A program made the translations under genes and the position numbers. Shown here one piece after another: positions 8,611 through 17,580 of a DNA stretch of 56,779 bases. The notes under the pieces are model-generated. The model saw only the letters and a program-made list of their open reading frames with translations, was not told where the DNA came from and did no database searches. Each line of letters opens with the position of its first letter. Position 1 is the first letter of the stretch. Origin of the DNA: Halorubrum rubrum (GTDB lineage: Archaea; Halobacteriota; Halobacteria; Halobacteriales; Haloferacaceae); NCBI RefSeq assembly GCF_024494685.1, contig NZ_JANHDM010000017.1, positions 1-56,779 of the forward strand. The letters are read 5' to 3'.

Positions 8611-9066
8611 ATGGCATCAGACCGCGTCGTCGACCTGCTCCGGAAGGCGTACGCCGACGAGATCGAGACCGTGATGAACTACCAGACGAACGCGATCGTC
8701 CTCGACGGCGTGCGCGCCGAGGAGATCAAAGAGAGCCTCCAGGCGGACATCCAGGAGGAGCTCGGCCACGCCGAGCAGCTCGGCCAGCGGCTCAAACAGC
8801 TCGACGCGCGACCGCCGGGCTCCGCGGAGTTCACCGCCCGGCAGGACTCGCTTCAGCCGCCCGAGGACTCGACGGACGTGCTCGCCGTCATCGAGGGCGT
8901 GCTCGACGCCGAGGAGGACGCGATCGCGACCTACCGGGACCTGATCGACGCCGCGGAGGCGGCGAACGACCCCGTGACCGAGGACCTCGCCGTGACGATC
9001 CTCTCCGACGAGGAGGCCCACCGAACCGAGTTCCGCGGATTCCAGAAGGAGTACCCGACGGAGTAG
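8611..9066 (+). CDS. ferritin-like di-iron protein
   Basis: The 151-residue four-helix protein shows paired metal ligands: E and Y/N residues in helix 1 (ADEIETVMNYQ), EELGH in helix 2, EEDAI in helix 3 and DEEAH in helix 4. Two ExxH motifs are therefore present, as in the ferritin/rubrerythrin superfamily (DUF892- or Dps-like relatives are less likely). A di-iron site suggests peroxide reduction or iron handling. There is no C-terminal rubredoxin domain. The ATG at 8611 follows an 87-bp spacer; the gene is monocistronic by appearance and lies just upstream of hisS. Confidence 0.8.
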   Translation: MASDRVVDLLRKAYADEIETVMNYQTNAIVLDGVRAEEIKESLQADIQEELGHAEQLGQRLKQLDARPPGSAEFTARQDSLQPPEDSTDVLAVIEGVLDAEEDAIATYRDLIDAAEAANDPVTEDLAVTILSDEEAHRTEFRGFQKEYPTE

Positions 9067-9117
9067 GTTCGGGTCCGAAAGGATGGTTTCAAGCGGGCGC
9101 TCGCCGAAGCCGCGTCC

Positions 9118-10440
9118 ATGTACGAGGGACTCAAAGGCTTTCGCGACTTCTATCCCGGCGAGCAGTCGGCCCGCCGGGAGGTGACCGACGCGATCGAGGG
9201 GGCGGCCGCGCGGTACGGCTTCCGCGAGGTCGCGACGCCCGCCCTGGAGCGGACGGAGATGTACGTCGACAAGTCGGGAGCGGAGATAGTCGAGGAGCTG
9301 TACGCCTTCGAGGACAGGGGCGGCCGCGAGGTGTCTCTCACGCCCGAGCTCACGCCGACGGTCGCCCGGATGGTCGTCGCGAAGGGCCAGGAGCTCTCGA
9401 AGCCGATCAAGTGGATGTCGACCCGGCCGTTCTGGCGCTACGAGCAGGTCCAACAGGGGCGGTTCCGCGAGTTCTACCAGACCAACATCGACGTCTTCGG
9501 CTCCTCCGCGCCCGAGGCCGACGCCGAGGTGCTCGCGGTCGCCGCGGACGCCCTGACCGACCTGGGACTCACCGGCGACGACTTCGAGTTCCGCGTCTCC
9601 CACCGCGACGTGCTCGGCGGGCTCGTGCGGGCGCTCGCGGCCGACCCCGAGAGCGTCGACGTCGAGGCCGCGATCCGCGCGGTCGACAAGCGCGCGAAGG
9701 TGGACGACGGCGAGTACCTCGGTCTCCTCTCCGACGCCGGGCTCGACCGCGCGACCGCCCGCGAGTTCGACGACCTGATCACGGGCATCGACGACCCCGC
9801 GGACCTCGATGCGGTCGCCGAGGCGGGCGGCGAGGACGTCGCGGCCGCCGTCTCGAACCTCCGGAGCGTGCTCGCCGCCGCCGACGACTTCGGCGCTGGC
9901 GAGTTCTGTGAGATCTCGCTCACGACCGCACGCGGACTCGACTACTACACCGGCGTCGTCTTCGAGTGTTTCGACTCCACCGGCGAGGTCTCCCGCTCCG
10001 TCTTCGGCGGCGGTCGCTACGACGACCTGATCGAGAGCTTCGGCGGCCAACCCACGCCCGCCGTCGGGGTCGCGCCCGGCCACGCGACGCTCAAGCTGCT
10101 GTGTCAGCGCGCCGGCGTCTGGCCCGACGAGGAGCTCTCGACGGACTACTACGTTCTCTCGGTCGGGGACACCCGCGCGACGGCCGCCCGGATCGCCCGC
10201 GACCTCCGGGCGCTCGGCGACGACGTGGTGGTCGAAGGCGACGTCTCCGACCGCTCGTTCGGCGCGCAGCTCGGCTACGCCGACTCGATCAACGCAGAGA
10301 CGGTGGTCGTCGTCGGCGAGCGCGACCTCGCGAACGGCGAGGTGACGGTGAAGGACATGGAAAGCGGCGACGAGACGACCGCCCCGGTCGACGAGTTCCC
10401 GCCCGACTCCGGCCGGCCGACCTACGAGGACTACGAGTAG
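9118..10440 (+). CDS. hisS: histidyl-tRNA synthetase
   Basis: The 440-residue class II synthetase charges tRNA-His. Motif 2 appears as YEQVQQGRFREFYQ, and the histidine-specific signatures TARGLDYYTG and FGGGRYDDLI are present. A C-terminal anticodon-binding domain covers about the last 100 residues. The N-terminal motif 1 region starts at GLKGFRDFYP immediately after the ATG at 9118, and the length is normal for the archaeal form. A 51-bp spacer follows the ferritin-like gene and no shared operon is obvious. Confidence 0.97.
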   Translation: MYEGLKGFRDFYPGEQSARREVTDAIEGAAARYGFREVATPALERTEMYVDKSGAEIVEELYAFEDRGGREVSLTPELTPTVARMVVAKGQELSKPIKWMSTRPFWRYEQVQQGRFREFYQTNIDVFGSSAPEADAEVLAVAADALTDLGLTGDDFEFRVSHRDVLGGLVRALAADPESVDVEAAIRAVDKRAKVDDGEYLGLLSDAGLDRATAREFDDLITGIDDPADLDAVAEAGGEDVAAAVSNLRSVLAAADDFGAGEFCEISLTTARGLDYYTGVVFECFDSTGEVSRSVFGGGRYDDLIESFGGQPTPAVGVAPGHATLKLLCQRAGVWPDEELSTDYYVLSVGDTRATAARIARDLRALGDDVVVEGDVSDRSFGAQLGYADSINAETVVVVGERDLANGEVTVKDMESGDETTAPVDEFPPDSGRPTYEDYE

Positions 10441-10459
10441 CGGACTCTCAGTCACCGGA

Positions 10460-10756
10460 TCACAGCACGTTTCCGCACTCCCGACAGCGATCCGCGGTCG
10501 GGAGGTTCCGCGCGTCGCAGGCCGGACATCGGCGGACGCCCGACTCCGAGACCGTCGCGGTCGCGAGCACGTCCGCGGCCGACGGGCGGCGCGCCTCCTC
10601 GAAGACCCCGCGGTCGGCCAGCCGCTCGACGAGCGCGTCGTCCCGGAGCCACGACAGGAACCGCCAGAAGCCGAGAAACAGCAGCGTGGGGGCGACGATC
10701 AACGCCCCGGCGACGACCAGTCGAAACGCGATCTCGACCGCCGGGAGGTCGGCCAT
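10460..10756 (-). CDS. membrane-anchored zinc-ribbon protein
   Basis: The 98-residue protein has one long hydrophobic segment at about residues 11-36. A basic/acidic linker follows, and then a C-terminal zinc ribbon with C77/C80 and C91/C94 (CPAC...CREC). The ATG at the complement of 10754-10756 is preferred because upstream in-frame codons lack the membrane-helix character. The zinc ribbon probably faces the cytoplasm; the partner is unknown. It is convergent with hisS, whose stop is 20 bp away. Confidence 0.75.
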   Translation of the reverse strand: MADLPAVEIAFRLVVAGALIVAPTLLFLGFWRFLSWLRDDALVERLADRGVFEEARRPSAADVLATATVSESGVRRCPACDARNLPTADRCRECGNVL

Positions 10757-10848
10757 GTGACGCCTTGGGAGTCGATCAGCAAGGGCGTTTCGCGGGCCCA
10801 GTTCGAACCGATCGTCGTCGCGGTTCGGCCGCGATCCCGACCCGGCCG

Positions 10849-11541
10849 TTATCGTGGATCGTCGCGGGCGGCCGCGACCGCCTCCGGGACCTCGGCGAGC
10901 GTCCCGACGGTCGCGGTCGGCTCGGTGCCGATCCGCTCGAAGGGGTCGTTCGCCCGGTTCACCCAGACCGTCTCCATGCCCGCGCTCCCCGCGCCCGCGA
11001 CGTCCCAAGCGTTCCCGGAGACGAGCCAGCAGTCGCCGATCGGTTCGCCCAACTCGGCGGCCGCGGTCTCGTACACCGCTGGGGCGGGTTTGAACGTCCC
11101 GGCGGCGTCGGCGCTGAGGAGCGCGTCGAGCGCGCCGTCGATCCCCGCGTTCCCCGCCAGCGTCGACAGCATCTCCGGGTTCCCGTTCGAGAGCACGGTG
11201 ACGGCGTGCCCGTCGGCCGAGAGGGACTCGAGCGTCTCGGTCGCGCCGGGAAACGGCTCCAGCTCCTCGTAGGAGCCGAGGACCCGCTCTCTCGTCCCCG
11301 CGTCGGGCGCGAGGTCGTACCGGTCGAGCGCGAAGTCGAGCGCGTCCCGCGTCACCGACCAGAACGGACGGTACGACTCCATCAGCGCGAGCTGGTAGCT
11401 GTACCGGAGCTGTCTGGAGCGCCAGGTCGACTCCACCGCGTCGACGAGCGCGTCGGCGACGTCGAGTTCACGGCGGAGCGCCCGCGTCACGCTCGCCGTG
11501 TCACAGAGCGTCCCGTACATGTCGAAACAGATCGCGGCCAT
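10849..11541 (-). CDS. HAD-superfamily hydrolase, haloacid dehalogenase type II-like
   Basis: The 230-residue protein has motif I FDMYGTL with nucleophile D7, motif II SNGNPEM (S118-N119) and Lys151 in FKPAPAVY, with a terminal acidic motif (VSGNAWDVAGAGSAGM). The SNGNP and WDV motifs are those of L-2-haloacid dehalogenases, which hydrolyse 2-haloalkanoates through an Asp-ester. Many archaeal members have an unknown natural substrate, so halide release is only one possibility. A second, more diverged paralog lies at 15807-16490. The ATG is at the complement of 11539-11541. Confidence 0.88.
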   Translation of the reverse strand: MAAICFDMYGTLCDTASVTRALRRELDVADALVDAVESTWRSRQLRYSYQLALMESYRPFWSVTRDALDFALDRYDLAPDAGTRERVLGSYEELEPFPGATETLESLSADGHAVTVLSNGNPEMLSTLAGNAGIDGALDALLSADAAGTFKPAPAVYETAAAELGEPIGDCWLVSGNAWDVAGAGSAGMETVWVNRANDPFERIGTEPTATVGTLAEVPEAVAAARDDPR

Positions 11542-11641
11542 GGGACGGACCTCGGCGTCGGCCGGAAAGAAACCGGGGGATACCCACGATCCGCGCCGGG
11601 TGACGGTGACGGCGGCGGAGACGAGGGACGGAACGGCCGGG

Positions 11642-12430
11642 TCACGCCCGACGGATCCGGTCCGACAGCGTCGCCGTCGCGGACGCGTCGAACCGCATCG
11701 GCCGCCGCCACCACGGTCCCTTCCCGGAGTCGCTCGACAGGTCCGTGACGAGGTCGTTCGCGTCCGCGCCGGCTTCGGGCGTGCTCAGCGGGACCACGCG
11801 GTCGAAGAGCCCGGAGTCGGCCGGGTCGCCGGCGACGACGACGCGCGCGTCGAAGGGGTCGCGTTTCAGGTGGGCGTTCGTCGGGACGGCCTCGGCGGCC
11901 GCGGCGCGGGACGGACCGTCGGAACCGGAGCCGCCGAGGACCCGGTCGACGCGAATACCCGCGAACAGATACGCCCCCCAGTCGGGCGCGAGGTCGTCGT
12001 CGGGCGCGGCGGACGCGACGTCGCCGACCGCGTCGTCGCCGCCACGGTCCGCCCCCGGACCGGGCCAGTCGACGGGCCGGAGTGAGAGCGTGGCGTAGAA
12101 CAGCAGCCAGTCGCCCGGCTCGAGGTCGGCGATCGGCGCGGCCTTGATCGCGTAGGGGTCGCCGTAGGTCGCGCGGTCGCGGCCGTGGACGCCGGGGAAC
12201 TCCGGGTCCATGTGGGCCGGGCGGTCGCGGAGCGACGCGGGGAGCGAAAACGGGAGGTCGAGGTCGGCGTACGTCGGGAGCGGCTCGTCGACCGGGAACC
12301 GGTCGCGCGGGAGCGTCGCCGACGACTCGGGGATCGGGACGTACGCGAACGAGCCGTCGGGGTACACCGGCCCGCGGAAGCCGGGCTCGTTGGTGTTGGC
12401 GGCGACGTTGACGGCGACGGCGCGGGGCAT
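11642..12430 (-). CDS. Nmad3-like protein (nucleotide modification associated domain 3)
   Basis: The 262-residue protein starts with the signature VNVAANTNEPGFRGPV at about residues 7-22 and continues FAYVPIPES. The domain called Nmad3 opens this way; it occurs in phages and in prokaryotic loci predicted to modify nucleotides. Later come PTYADLDLPFSLP and LEPGDWLLFYATL. Its catalytic role is not established. I use the ATG at the complement of 12428-12430, since the longer frame adds residues outside the domain. The upstream acyltransferase gene ends 32 bp away on the same strand, so the two may share a transcript. Confidence 0.75.
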   Translation of the reverse strand: MPRAVAVNVAANTNEPGFRGPVYPDGSFAYVPIPESSATLPRDRFPVDEPLPTYADLDLPFSLPASLRDRPAHMDPEFPGVHGRDRATYGDPYAIKAAPIADLEPGDWLLFYATLSLRPVDWPGPGADRGGDDAVGDVASAAPDDDLAPDWGAYLFAGIRVDRVLGGSGSDGPSRAAAAEAVPTNAHLKRDPFDARVVVAGDPADSGLFDRVVPLSTPEAGADANDLVTDLSSDSGKGPWWRRPMRFDASATATLSDRIRRA

Positions 12431-12462
12431 GGACGAACGGACGGAACCGAGGTTCGGTCCGG

Positions 12463-13392
12463 TCACTCCGGCGCGTTCGGCCTGCCCGTCGCCCCCGGCG
12501 GCCGGAGGTCACGACCGAACTCGTCGAAGCGGTCGAGGTCCTCGGGCAGGTCGTACTCGATCTCGCGCTCGTCGCTCCGGTCGGGGAGGCGGCCGTCATC
12601 GAGCTCCTCGGCCTCGTCCTCCCAGCCGGGCTTCACGCGGATGCTTCGCGCGGGCGTCCCGACGGCGACGTGGTGGTCCGGGACGTCGCCCTGGACGACC
12701 GCGCGAGCGCCGACGACGCTGTTCTCGCCGATCCGACAGCCGGCCCGCACCATGGCGTCGTAGGTGACCCTGGCGTCGTCACCGACGATCGTGTGGAAGT
12801 TACGGACCTCGGTCTGGTCGACGAGGTCGTGGTCGTGGCTGTAGACGTGGACGCCGTCGGAGATCGACGCGCGGTCGCCTATCGTCAGCTTCCCGCGGTC
12901 GTCGAGGTGAACGTCGTCGTGGATCACGACGTTGTCGCCGATCTCGATGTTGTGCCCGTAGGTGAAGGAGATCCCCTTGAAGAAGCGACAGCCGTCGCCG
13001 CACTCGGCGAAGAGGTGTTTGCCGAGCATCCGGCGGAACCGCAGGGCGAACTCGACGTTGTCGGCCATCGGCGTGGCGTCGAACTGTCGCCAGAGCCACT
13101 GGAGGTGTTTCGAGCGCCGGAACCGCTCCTCGTCCTTCTCGGCGTAGTACTCGGACTCGAGGGTGGCGTTACACGGGTCGTACCCCTGAAGCCGGACGTG
13201 TTCGGCCTTCGACACGTCCTCGCCCGCCTGCCAGGCCTCCCAGCGCTCGCGGTCGCCGTGGAGGTCGATCAGCGTGTCCCGAACGACGTCGCAGGTGTCC
13301 TCCGCCGAGGAGAGCCTGTCGTCGACCTCGTCGATGAACCCCTGGACCGACGCCTCCGCGTCGTCCGGTAGGGACACGTGTCGTTTTGTCAT
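12463..13392 (-). CDS. hexapeptide-repeat acyltransferase (maltose/galactoside O-acetyltransferase-like)
   Basis: The 309-residue protein has an N-terminal helical region of about 120 residues. A left-handed beta-helix of hexapeptide repeats follows, including IGDNVVIHDDVHLDDRG, VHVYSHDHD and a terminal loop DVPDHHVAVGTPARSI. The SHDHD histidines sit where the catalytic His of LbH O-acetyltransferases lies. The VGTPAR stretch is the typical end of the acyl-CoA-binding coil. The acceptor is unknown. The ATG at the complement of 13390-13392 is favoured over an upstream in-frame start. It is divergent from the aldo/keto reductase gene and leads into the Nmad3 gene. Confidence 0.87.
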   Translation of the reverse strand: MTKRHVSLPDDAEASVQGFIDEVDDRLSSAEDTCDVVRDTLIDLHGDRERWEAWQAGEDVSKAEHVRLQGYDPCNATLESEYYAEKDEERFRRSKHLQWLWRQFDATPMADNVEFALRFRRMLGKHLFAECGDGCRFFKGISFTYGHNIEIGDNVVIHDDVHLDDRGKLTIGDRASISDGVHVYSHDHDLVDQTEVRNFHTIVGDDARVTYDAMVRAGCRIGENSVVGARAVVQGDVPDHHVAVGTPARSIRVKPGWEDEAEELDDGRLPDRSDEREIEYDLPEDLDRFDEFGRDLRPPGATGRPNAPE

Positions 13393-13562
13393 CGGCTTGG
13401 TTTCGGCGGGGATCCTCAAATGGGTTCGGTTGTGTGACGCACGCGCCACGGCGCGGTCGCATCTGGCCCCGCTCGAAGTGTCGATTCCTCCGGTGCGTCG
13501 GCCGATCCCAGGTTCCGGGGACGACCGGGCCCGATAAGTGTCCCCGCACCCAACGACATCTC

Positions 13563-14636
13563 ATGCAGCACCGAGAACTCGGGACCTCCGGCGTCGAGGT
13601 GTCGGAGATCGGCTTCGGCGCGTGGGTCGTCGGAACGGACTGGTGGGGCGACCGGTCGGACGACCAGGCGGTGTCGATGGTCCGAGACGCCCTGGACGCG
13701 GGCGTCACGTACGTCGACACCGGCGACGTGTACGGTCACGGCGACAGCGAGCGGATCGTCGGAGAGGCGATCGCGGACCGCCGCGATCAGGTCACGCTGG
13801 CGACGAAGGTCGGCTACGACTTCTACGACAACCCGCAGGCGGGCCACGGCGAGCTGCCGAAGGAGCTCGACGAGACGTACCTCCGGGAGGCGCTCGAGTC
13901 CTCGCTCGACCGCCTCGACACCGACTACGTCGACCTGCTCCAGCTCCACAACGCGAACGTCGGCGAGGTCACGCCCGAGGTTCGAGACCTCCTCCGCGAG
14001 TGGAAGTCGGAGGGGCGCGTCCGGGCGCTCGGCTGGGCGCTCGGCCCCTCGATCGGCTGGCTGGCCGAGGGCGACGCCGCCGTCGAGTACGACGAGTTCG
14101 ACGCGGTCCAGACCGTCTTCAACCTCTTCGAGCAGGAGCCCGGCCGCCACTTCATCGACACGATCCGCGAGACGGGCTCCGACACCTCCGTCATCGCGCG
14201 CGTCCCCCACTCCTCGGGACTTCTCAACGAGCAAGTGACGCCCGACACCGTGTTGGAGGAGGGCGACCACCGCTCGCACCGCCCCAAGGAGTGGTACGAG
14301 ACCGGCTGGGAGAAGGTCGAGGCGATCCGTTTCCTCGAGGACCCCGAGGGCGTCGAGGGAACCCGAACCCTGAGTCAGGCGTCGATCCGCTGGCTGCTCG
14401 CACACGACGAGGTCGCCTCGGTGACGCCGACGTTCCGCGACGGCGACGACATCGCCGAGTGGAGCGCCGCGAGCGGGGTTCCCCCGATCTCCGACGCCGA
14501 GTACGACCGGCTCGAGGAACTGTACGCGCGGAACTTCGGTATCGACCGCGACGACGGGATGGACGCGCTCCGGACCTCCGTCGACGGCGAGGACATCGCG
14601 GCCGCGGGTCTCGACAAGCGCGCCGCCTCGTACTGA
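13563..14636 (+). CDS. aldo/keto reductase
   Basis: The 357-residue NADPH-dependent oxidoreductase begins HRELGTSGVEVSEIGFG. The catalytic Asp, Tyr, Lys and His are visible as DTGDVYGHGDSE, LATKVGYD and LLQLHN. The C-terminal half holds a SIRWLLAHDEV-type cofactor-binding segment. It resembles the YghZ/oxidoreductase branch (general stress reductases) more than sugar-specific members, so the substrate is open. The ATG at 13563 is chosen because the family N-terminus begins there; the longer frame to 13386 is not needed. The next gene is convergent, with its stop 20 bp away. Confidence 0.92.
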   Translation: MQHRELGTSGVEVSEIGFGAWVVGTDWWGDRSDDQAVSMVRDALDAGVTYVDTGDVYGHGDSERIVGEAIADRRDQVTLATKVGYDFYDNPQAGHGELPKELDETYLREALESSLDRLDTDYVDLLQLHNANVGEVTPEVRDLLREWKSEGRVRALGWALGPSIGWLAEGDAAVEYDEFDAVQTVFNLFEQEPGRHFIDTIRETGSDTSVIARVPHSSGLLNEQVTPDTVLEEGDHRSHRPKEWYETGWEKVEAIRFLEDPEGVEGTRTLSQASIRWLLAHDEVASVTPTFRDGDDIAEWSAASGVPPISDAEYDRLEELYARNFGIDRDDGMDALRTSVDGEDIAAAGLDKRAASY

Positions 14637-14656
14637 TCGCGGGTGGGTCCGGTCGA

Positions 14657-15790
14657 TCAGGCGATGCGGTCCAGCCGGAAGCGCTCGATCGGGAGGTCGG
14701 TCTCCCGCTCGGTGGCCAGATCCGCGAGGACCTCCCCGACCACGCTCGCGTACTTGAACCCGATCCCCGAGAAGCCCGCGCCGACCGAGACGTGCGGGTA
14801 CTCGGGATGGGTGCCCAGATAGAAGTCGCCGTCCAGCGACCGGGTCACGATACAGGAGGTGAGCCGCATCGTCGGACCGGTCGCCTCCGGGAAGAGCCGC
14901 TCCGGGATCATCCGCAGCAGTTCCTCGTCCTGGAGGGTGGGCTCGTCCCGCCAGTCGTCCGGATCGATCGTCTCCGTGCGTTCGGGCGCTCGCCCGAACT
15001 TGAACCCCGGCTGCTCGTGGACGGGGAACCCGTAGCTGTTCCCCTCCGGGGAGTCGAGGGTGAACACGGGGAAGTTCTCCGGCCGGAACGTCGAGGGGTC
15101 CTCCGGCTGGAGCCAGGCCATCACGCGCCGCTGCGGCTTGAGCGCGTTCTCGAGGGGTCGAACGTGCTTGCTCGCCCACGCGCCGGCCGTCACGACGAGG
15201 TTCTCGGCCTCGTACCGGTTCCGATCGGTCTCCACGACCACCCCCGACTCCGTCGGCCGCCAGTCGAGCACCCGCTCGCGGGCCCGGACGGTCGCCCCCA
15301 GCGACTGGGCCCGCGCCACGTACGTCGTGATGGCGCGTTCACAGGCGATGAATCCGCCGTCGGGCTGGTGGACGACGCGGTACTCCTCGGGGAGCTCGTA
15401 GCCAGGATATCGCTCGTTGACCTCCGCTCCCGTGAGGACGTCGTGCGGGAGGTCGTACTCCGCACAGCACTCCACGGCGTGCTCGAACGACGCCGACCCC
15501 GGCTCCCCACCGAAGACCGACCCCGTCTCCGTGAAGAGGTCGCGGCCGGCGTCGTCCTCGAGCCCGCGCCACAGCTCGCCCGCGCGCCGCGCGAGCGGGA
15601 CGTAGTCCGGGTGTTTCTGGGTGAGGCTGTATTGTCGCGTCTCGCCGTGAGACGACCCGCGCGCGTGGGGAACGTCGTAGCGCTCGATCCCCAGGACGTC
15701 GACCCCTCGCTCGGCGAGGTGACACACCGCGGCGCTGCCCATCCCGCCGACGCCGATCACGACGGCGTCGAACTCGGTTCGTCGAGACAT
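14657..15790 (-). CDS. sarcosine oxidase/N-methyltryptophan oxidase-like flavoenzyme
   Basis: The 377-residue FAD enzyme has a dinucleotide-binding GVGGMG at 13-18 and the GSSHGETR motif at 45-52 characteristic of monomeric sarcosine oxidase relatives (SolA). Cys313 in TSCIVTRS matches the cysteine that binds FAD covalently in Bacillus sarcosine oxidase. A C-terminal GAGFSGIGFKYA block closes the FAD site. The likely reaction is oxidative demethylation of an N-methyl amino acid with H2O2 release; the substrate is inferred. It precedes the HAD gene's stop by about 16 bp in the same orientation, so the two probably form one transcript with the HAD gene first. Confidence 0.88.
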   Translation of the reverse strand: MSRRTEFDAVVIGVGGMGSAAVCHLAERGVDVLGIERYDVPHARGSSHGETRQYSLTQKHPDYVPLARRAGELWRGLEDDAGRDLFTETGSVFGGEPGSASFEHAVECCAEYDLPHDVLTGAEVNERYPGYELPEEYRVVHQPDGGFIACERAITTYVARAQSLGATVRARERVLDWRPTESGVVVETDRNRYEAENLVVTAGAWASKHVRPLENALKPQRRVMAWLQPEDPSTFRPENFPVFTLDSPEGNSYGFPVHEQPGFKFGRAPERTETIDPDDWRDEPTLQDEELLRMIPERLFPEATGPTMRLTSCIVTRSLDGDFYLGTHPEYPHVSVGAGFSGIGFKYASVVGEVLADLATERETDLPIERFRLDRIA

Positions 15791-15806
15791 GTCGAGTCGA
15801 CCCGGC

Positions 15807-16490
15807 TCACGCCCCCAGCTCGTCCGCCAACTCGTGGAACGTCTCGATCTCGAGGTGCGGATCGCGGAGGATGTCCTCCCACTCGGTCCCGGCGCGGTTC
15901 ATCCAGGCGCCCTGCATCCCGGTGTATAACGCGCCCTGAACGTCGTACCAGGAGGCGGTGACGTGGACGATCCGGGAGACGGCGGTCCCCGCCCTGTGTG
16001 CGGCGTGGCGGTAGAGCTCCCGACCGGGCTTACAGACGCCGGCGTCGGCCGCGCTGACGGTGTCGGTGAGGAGGTTGTCGACGTCGGCGTGGACGACCAG
16101 CTCGTCCAGCATCTCCGGGTCGCCGTTCGAGAGCATGTAGATCTCGTAGCCGTCGTCGATCAGCCGTTCGAGCCCCTCCCGGACGTCGTCGTACACGTCG
16201 AGGTCGTCCACGGTGTCGAGGATCTCCTCGCGTTCGGACGCCGACACCTCGACGCCCGCCGTCTGGAGGGCGTACTCCAGCGACACCCGGTACCGGTCCC
16301 GCGTGGGTTTGAAGTCGTCCAACAGGGCGGACGTGATCCCGTAGAGGCTGCCGCGGAGGTCCCAGATGCGCGCGACGGCCTCCGGGTTCTCCGTGTGTTC
16401 TTCGAGCGCCCTCCGCGTGGAGAGCTCGTCGACGAGGGTGCTGTAGGAGTCGACCAACACCGTGTCGACCCGATCGGGTTCGAAGGTCAT
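15807..16490 (-). CDS. HAD-superfamily hydrolase, type II dehalogenase-like (diverged paralog)
   Basis: The 227-residue protein has motif I VDSYSTL with D14 as nucleophile, motif II SNGDPEM, and the conserved Lys in CKPGRELY. A late VTASWYDVQGALYTGM block takes the place of the usual SxNxxD motif. Compared with the gene at 10849-11541, the usual YGT of motif I is YST. It shares SNG(N/D)PEML and the overall architecture, so they are paralogs of a type II haloacid dehalogenase fold. The TATA-like minus-strand GTTTATTGG near 16520-16528 precedes the ATG at the complement of 16488-16490. The adjacent flavoenzyme is probably co-transcribed. Confidence 0.85.
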   Translation of the reverse strand: MTFEPDRVDTVLVDSYSTLVDELSTRRALEEHTENPEAVARIWDLRGSLYGITSALLDDFKPTRDRYRVSLEYALQTAGVEVSASEREEILDTVDDLDVYDDVREGLERLIDDGYEIYMLSNGDPEMLDELVVHADVDNLLTDTVSAADAGVCKPGRELYRHAAHRAGTAVSRIVHVTASWYDVQGALYTGMQGAWMNRAGTEWEDILRDPHLEIETFHELADELGA

Positions 16491-16674
16491 CGTGAATACT
16501 GGCGTATCGTATCAACCAATAAACGTACTGGTGGACTGACCGAACGATCGTCGACGTTCGGGGCGGATACGTGAAGAAACGAGTGTTCATCGTTCCGCGT
16601 CCGGACTCCGTCCACGTCGACTCCACGCCCACGTCGATTCCGCGTTCGCGCCGAGCCGACGGCGACGATGGCCG

Positions 16675-17487
16675 TCAGTCCGCGTCGATCCGACAGCCGC
16701 CGGTGTAGTCGACGCCCTCGATCGTCTCGATCCCCTCGTCGCCACACACCGGACAGTCCGGGTTCCGCCGGTACGGAACCGTCTCGAAGGTCATGTCCAT
16801 CGCGTCGTAAAACAGCAGCCGGCCCGCGAGCGGCTCGCCGGCGCCGAGCAGGAGCTTGACCGCCTCCGTGGCCTGGATACAACCGAGGGTTCCGGGGAGC
16901 ACTCCGAGTACCCCGGTCGTCGCGCAGTCGGGAACGGTGCCCGGCTCGGGCGCTTCCGGGAACAGGCACCGGTAACAGGGGCCGTCGGGGACGAGCGTCG
17001 TCGCCTGCCCCTCGAACTTGTAGATCGCGCCGTGAGCGACGGGAACGCCCTCGATCCGGGCGGCGTCGTTGACGACGTACCGCGTCCGGAAGTTGTCCGC
17101 GCAGTCGACGACCACGTCGTACGCACCGATCAGATCGCGAGCGTTGTCCACGTCGAGACGCGTCTCGTGGGCCTCCACGTCGACGTCGGGGTTGAGACGG
17201 TCGACGAACCGCGCGGCCGACTCGACTTTCGGCTCGCCGACGTCGTCGTCCCCGTGGATCACCTGTCGCTGGAGGTTGGAGCGCTCGACGACGTCGTCGT
17301 CGACGATCCCGAGCGTGCCGACGCCCGCGGCCGCGAGGTACTGGATGGCGGGCGCGCCGAGCCCGCCGGCCCCGAGGACGAGCGCGCTGCCCTCGAGGAG
17401 GCGTCGTTGTCCCTCGGGACCGACCTCGTCCATGATGATGTGTCTGGAGTACCGGTCGAGCTGCGTGGAATCGAGAGAGAGGCTCAT
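16675..17487 (-). CDS. ubaA: UbaA, E1-like SAMP-activating enzyme (MoeB/ThiF family)
   Basis: The 270-residue protein adenylates the C-terminus of ubiquitin-like SAMPs, feeding protein conjugation and sulfur transfer for tRNA thiolation and molybdopterin. Visible are the nucleotide-binding GAGGLG at 39-44, the ERSNLQRQ motif, DCADNFRTRY, and zinc ligands C171/C174 (CYRC) and C245/C248 (CPVC). The catalytic cysteine C188 lies in PDCATTGVLG. The C-terminus lacks a rhodanese domain, as in the haloarchaeal enzyme. The ATG is at the complement of 17485-17487. L15e is encoded upstream on the same strand, 93 bp away. Confidence 0.94.
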   Translation of the reverse strand: MSLSLDSTQLDRYSRHIIMDEVGPEGQRRLLEGSALVLGAGGLGAPAIQYLAAAGVGTLGIVDDDVVERSNLQRQVIHGDDDVGEPKVESAARFVDRLNPDVDVEAHETRLDVDNARDLIGAYDVVVDCADNFRTRYVVNDAARIEGVPVAHGAIYKFEGQATTLVPDGPCYRCLFPEAPEPGTVPDCATTGVLGVLPGTLGCIQATEAVKLLLGAGEPLAGRLLFYDAMDMTFETVPYRRNPDCPVCGDEGIETIEGVDYTGGCRIDAD

Positions 17488-17580
17488 GCGGGGAGGTGGG
17501 TGGCGCTCGGGTATAACCGCTTTCCCGGCTGCGCCGCCGCTGGCCGGCGGATAAACGGGAGAAGTGTCGAGGGGGCGGCT

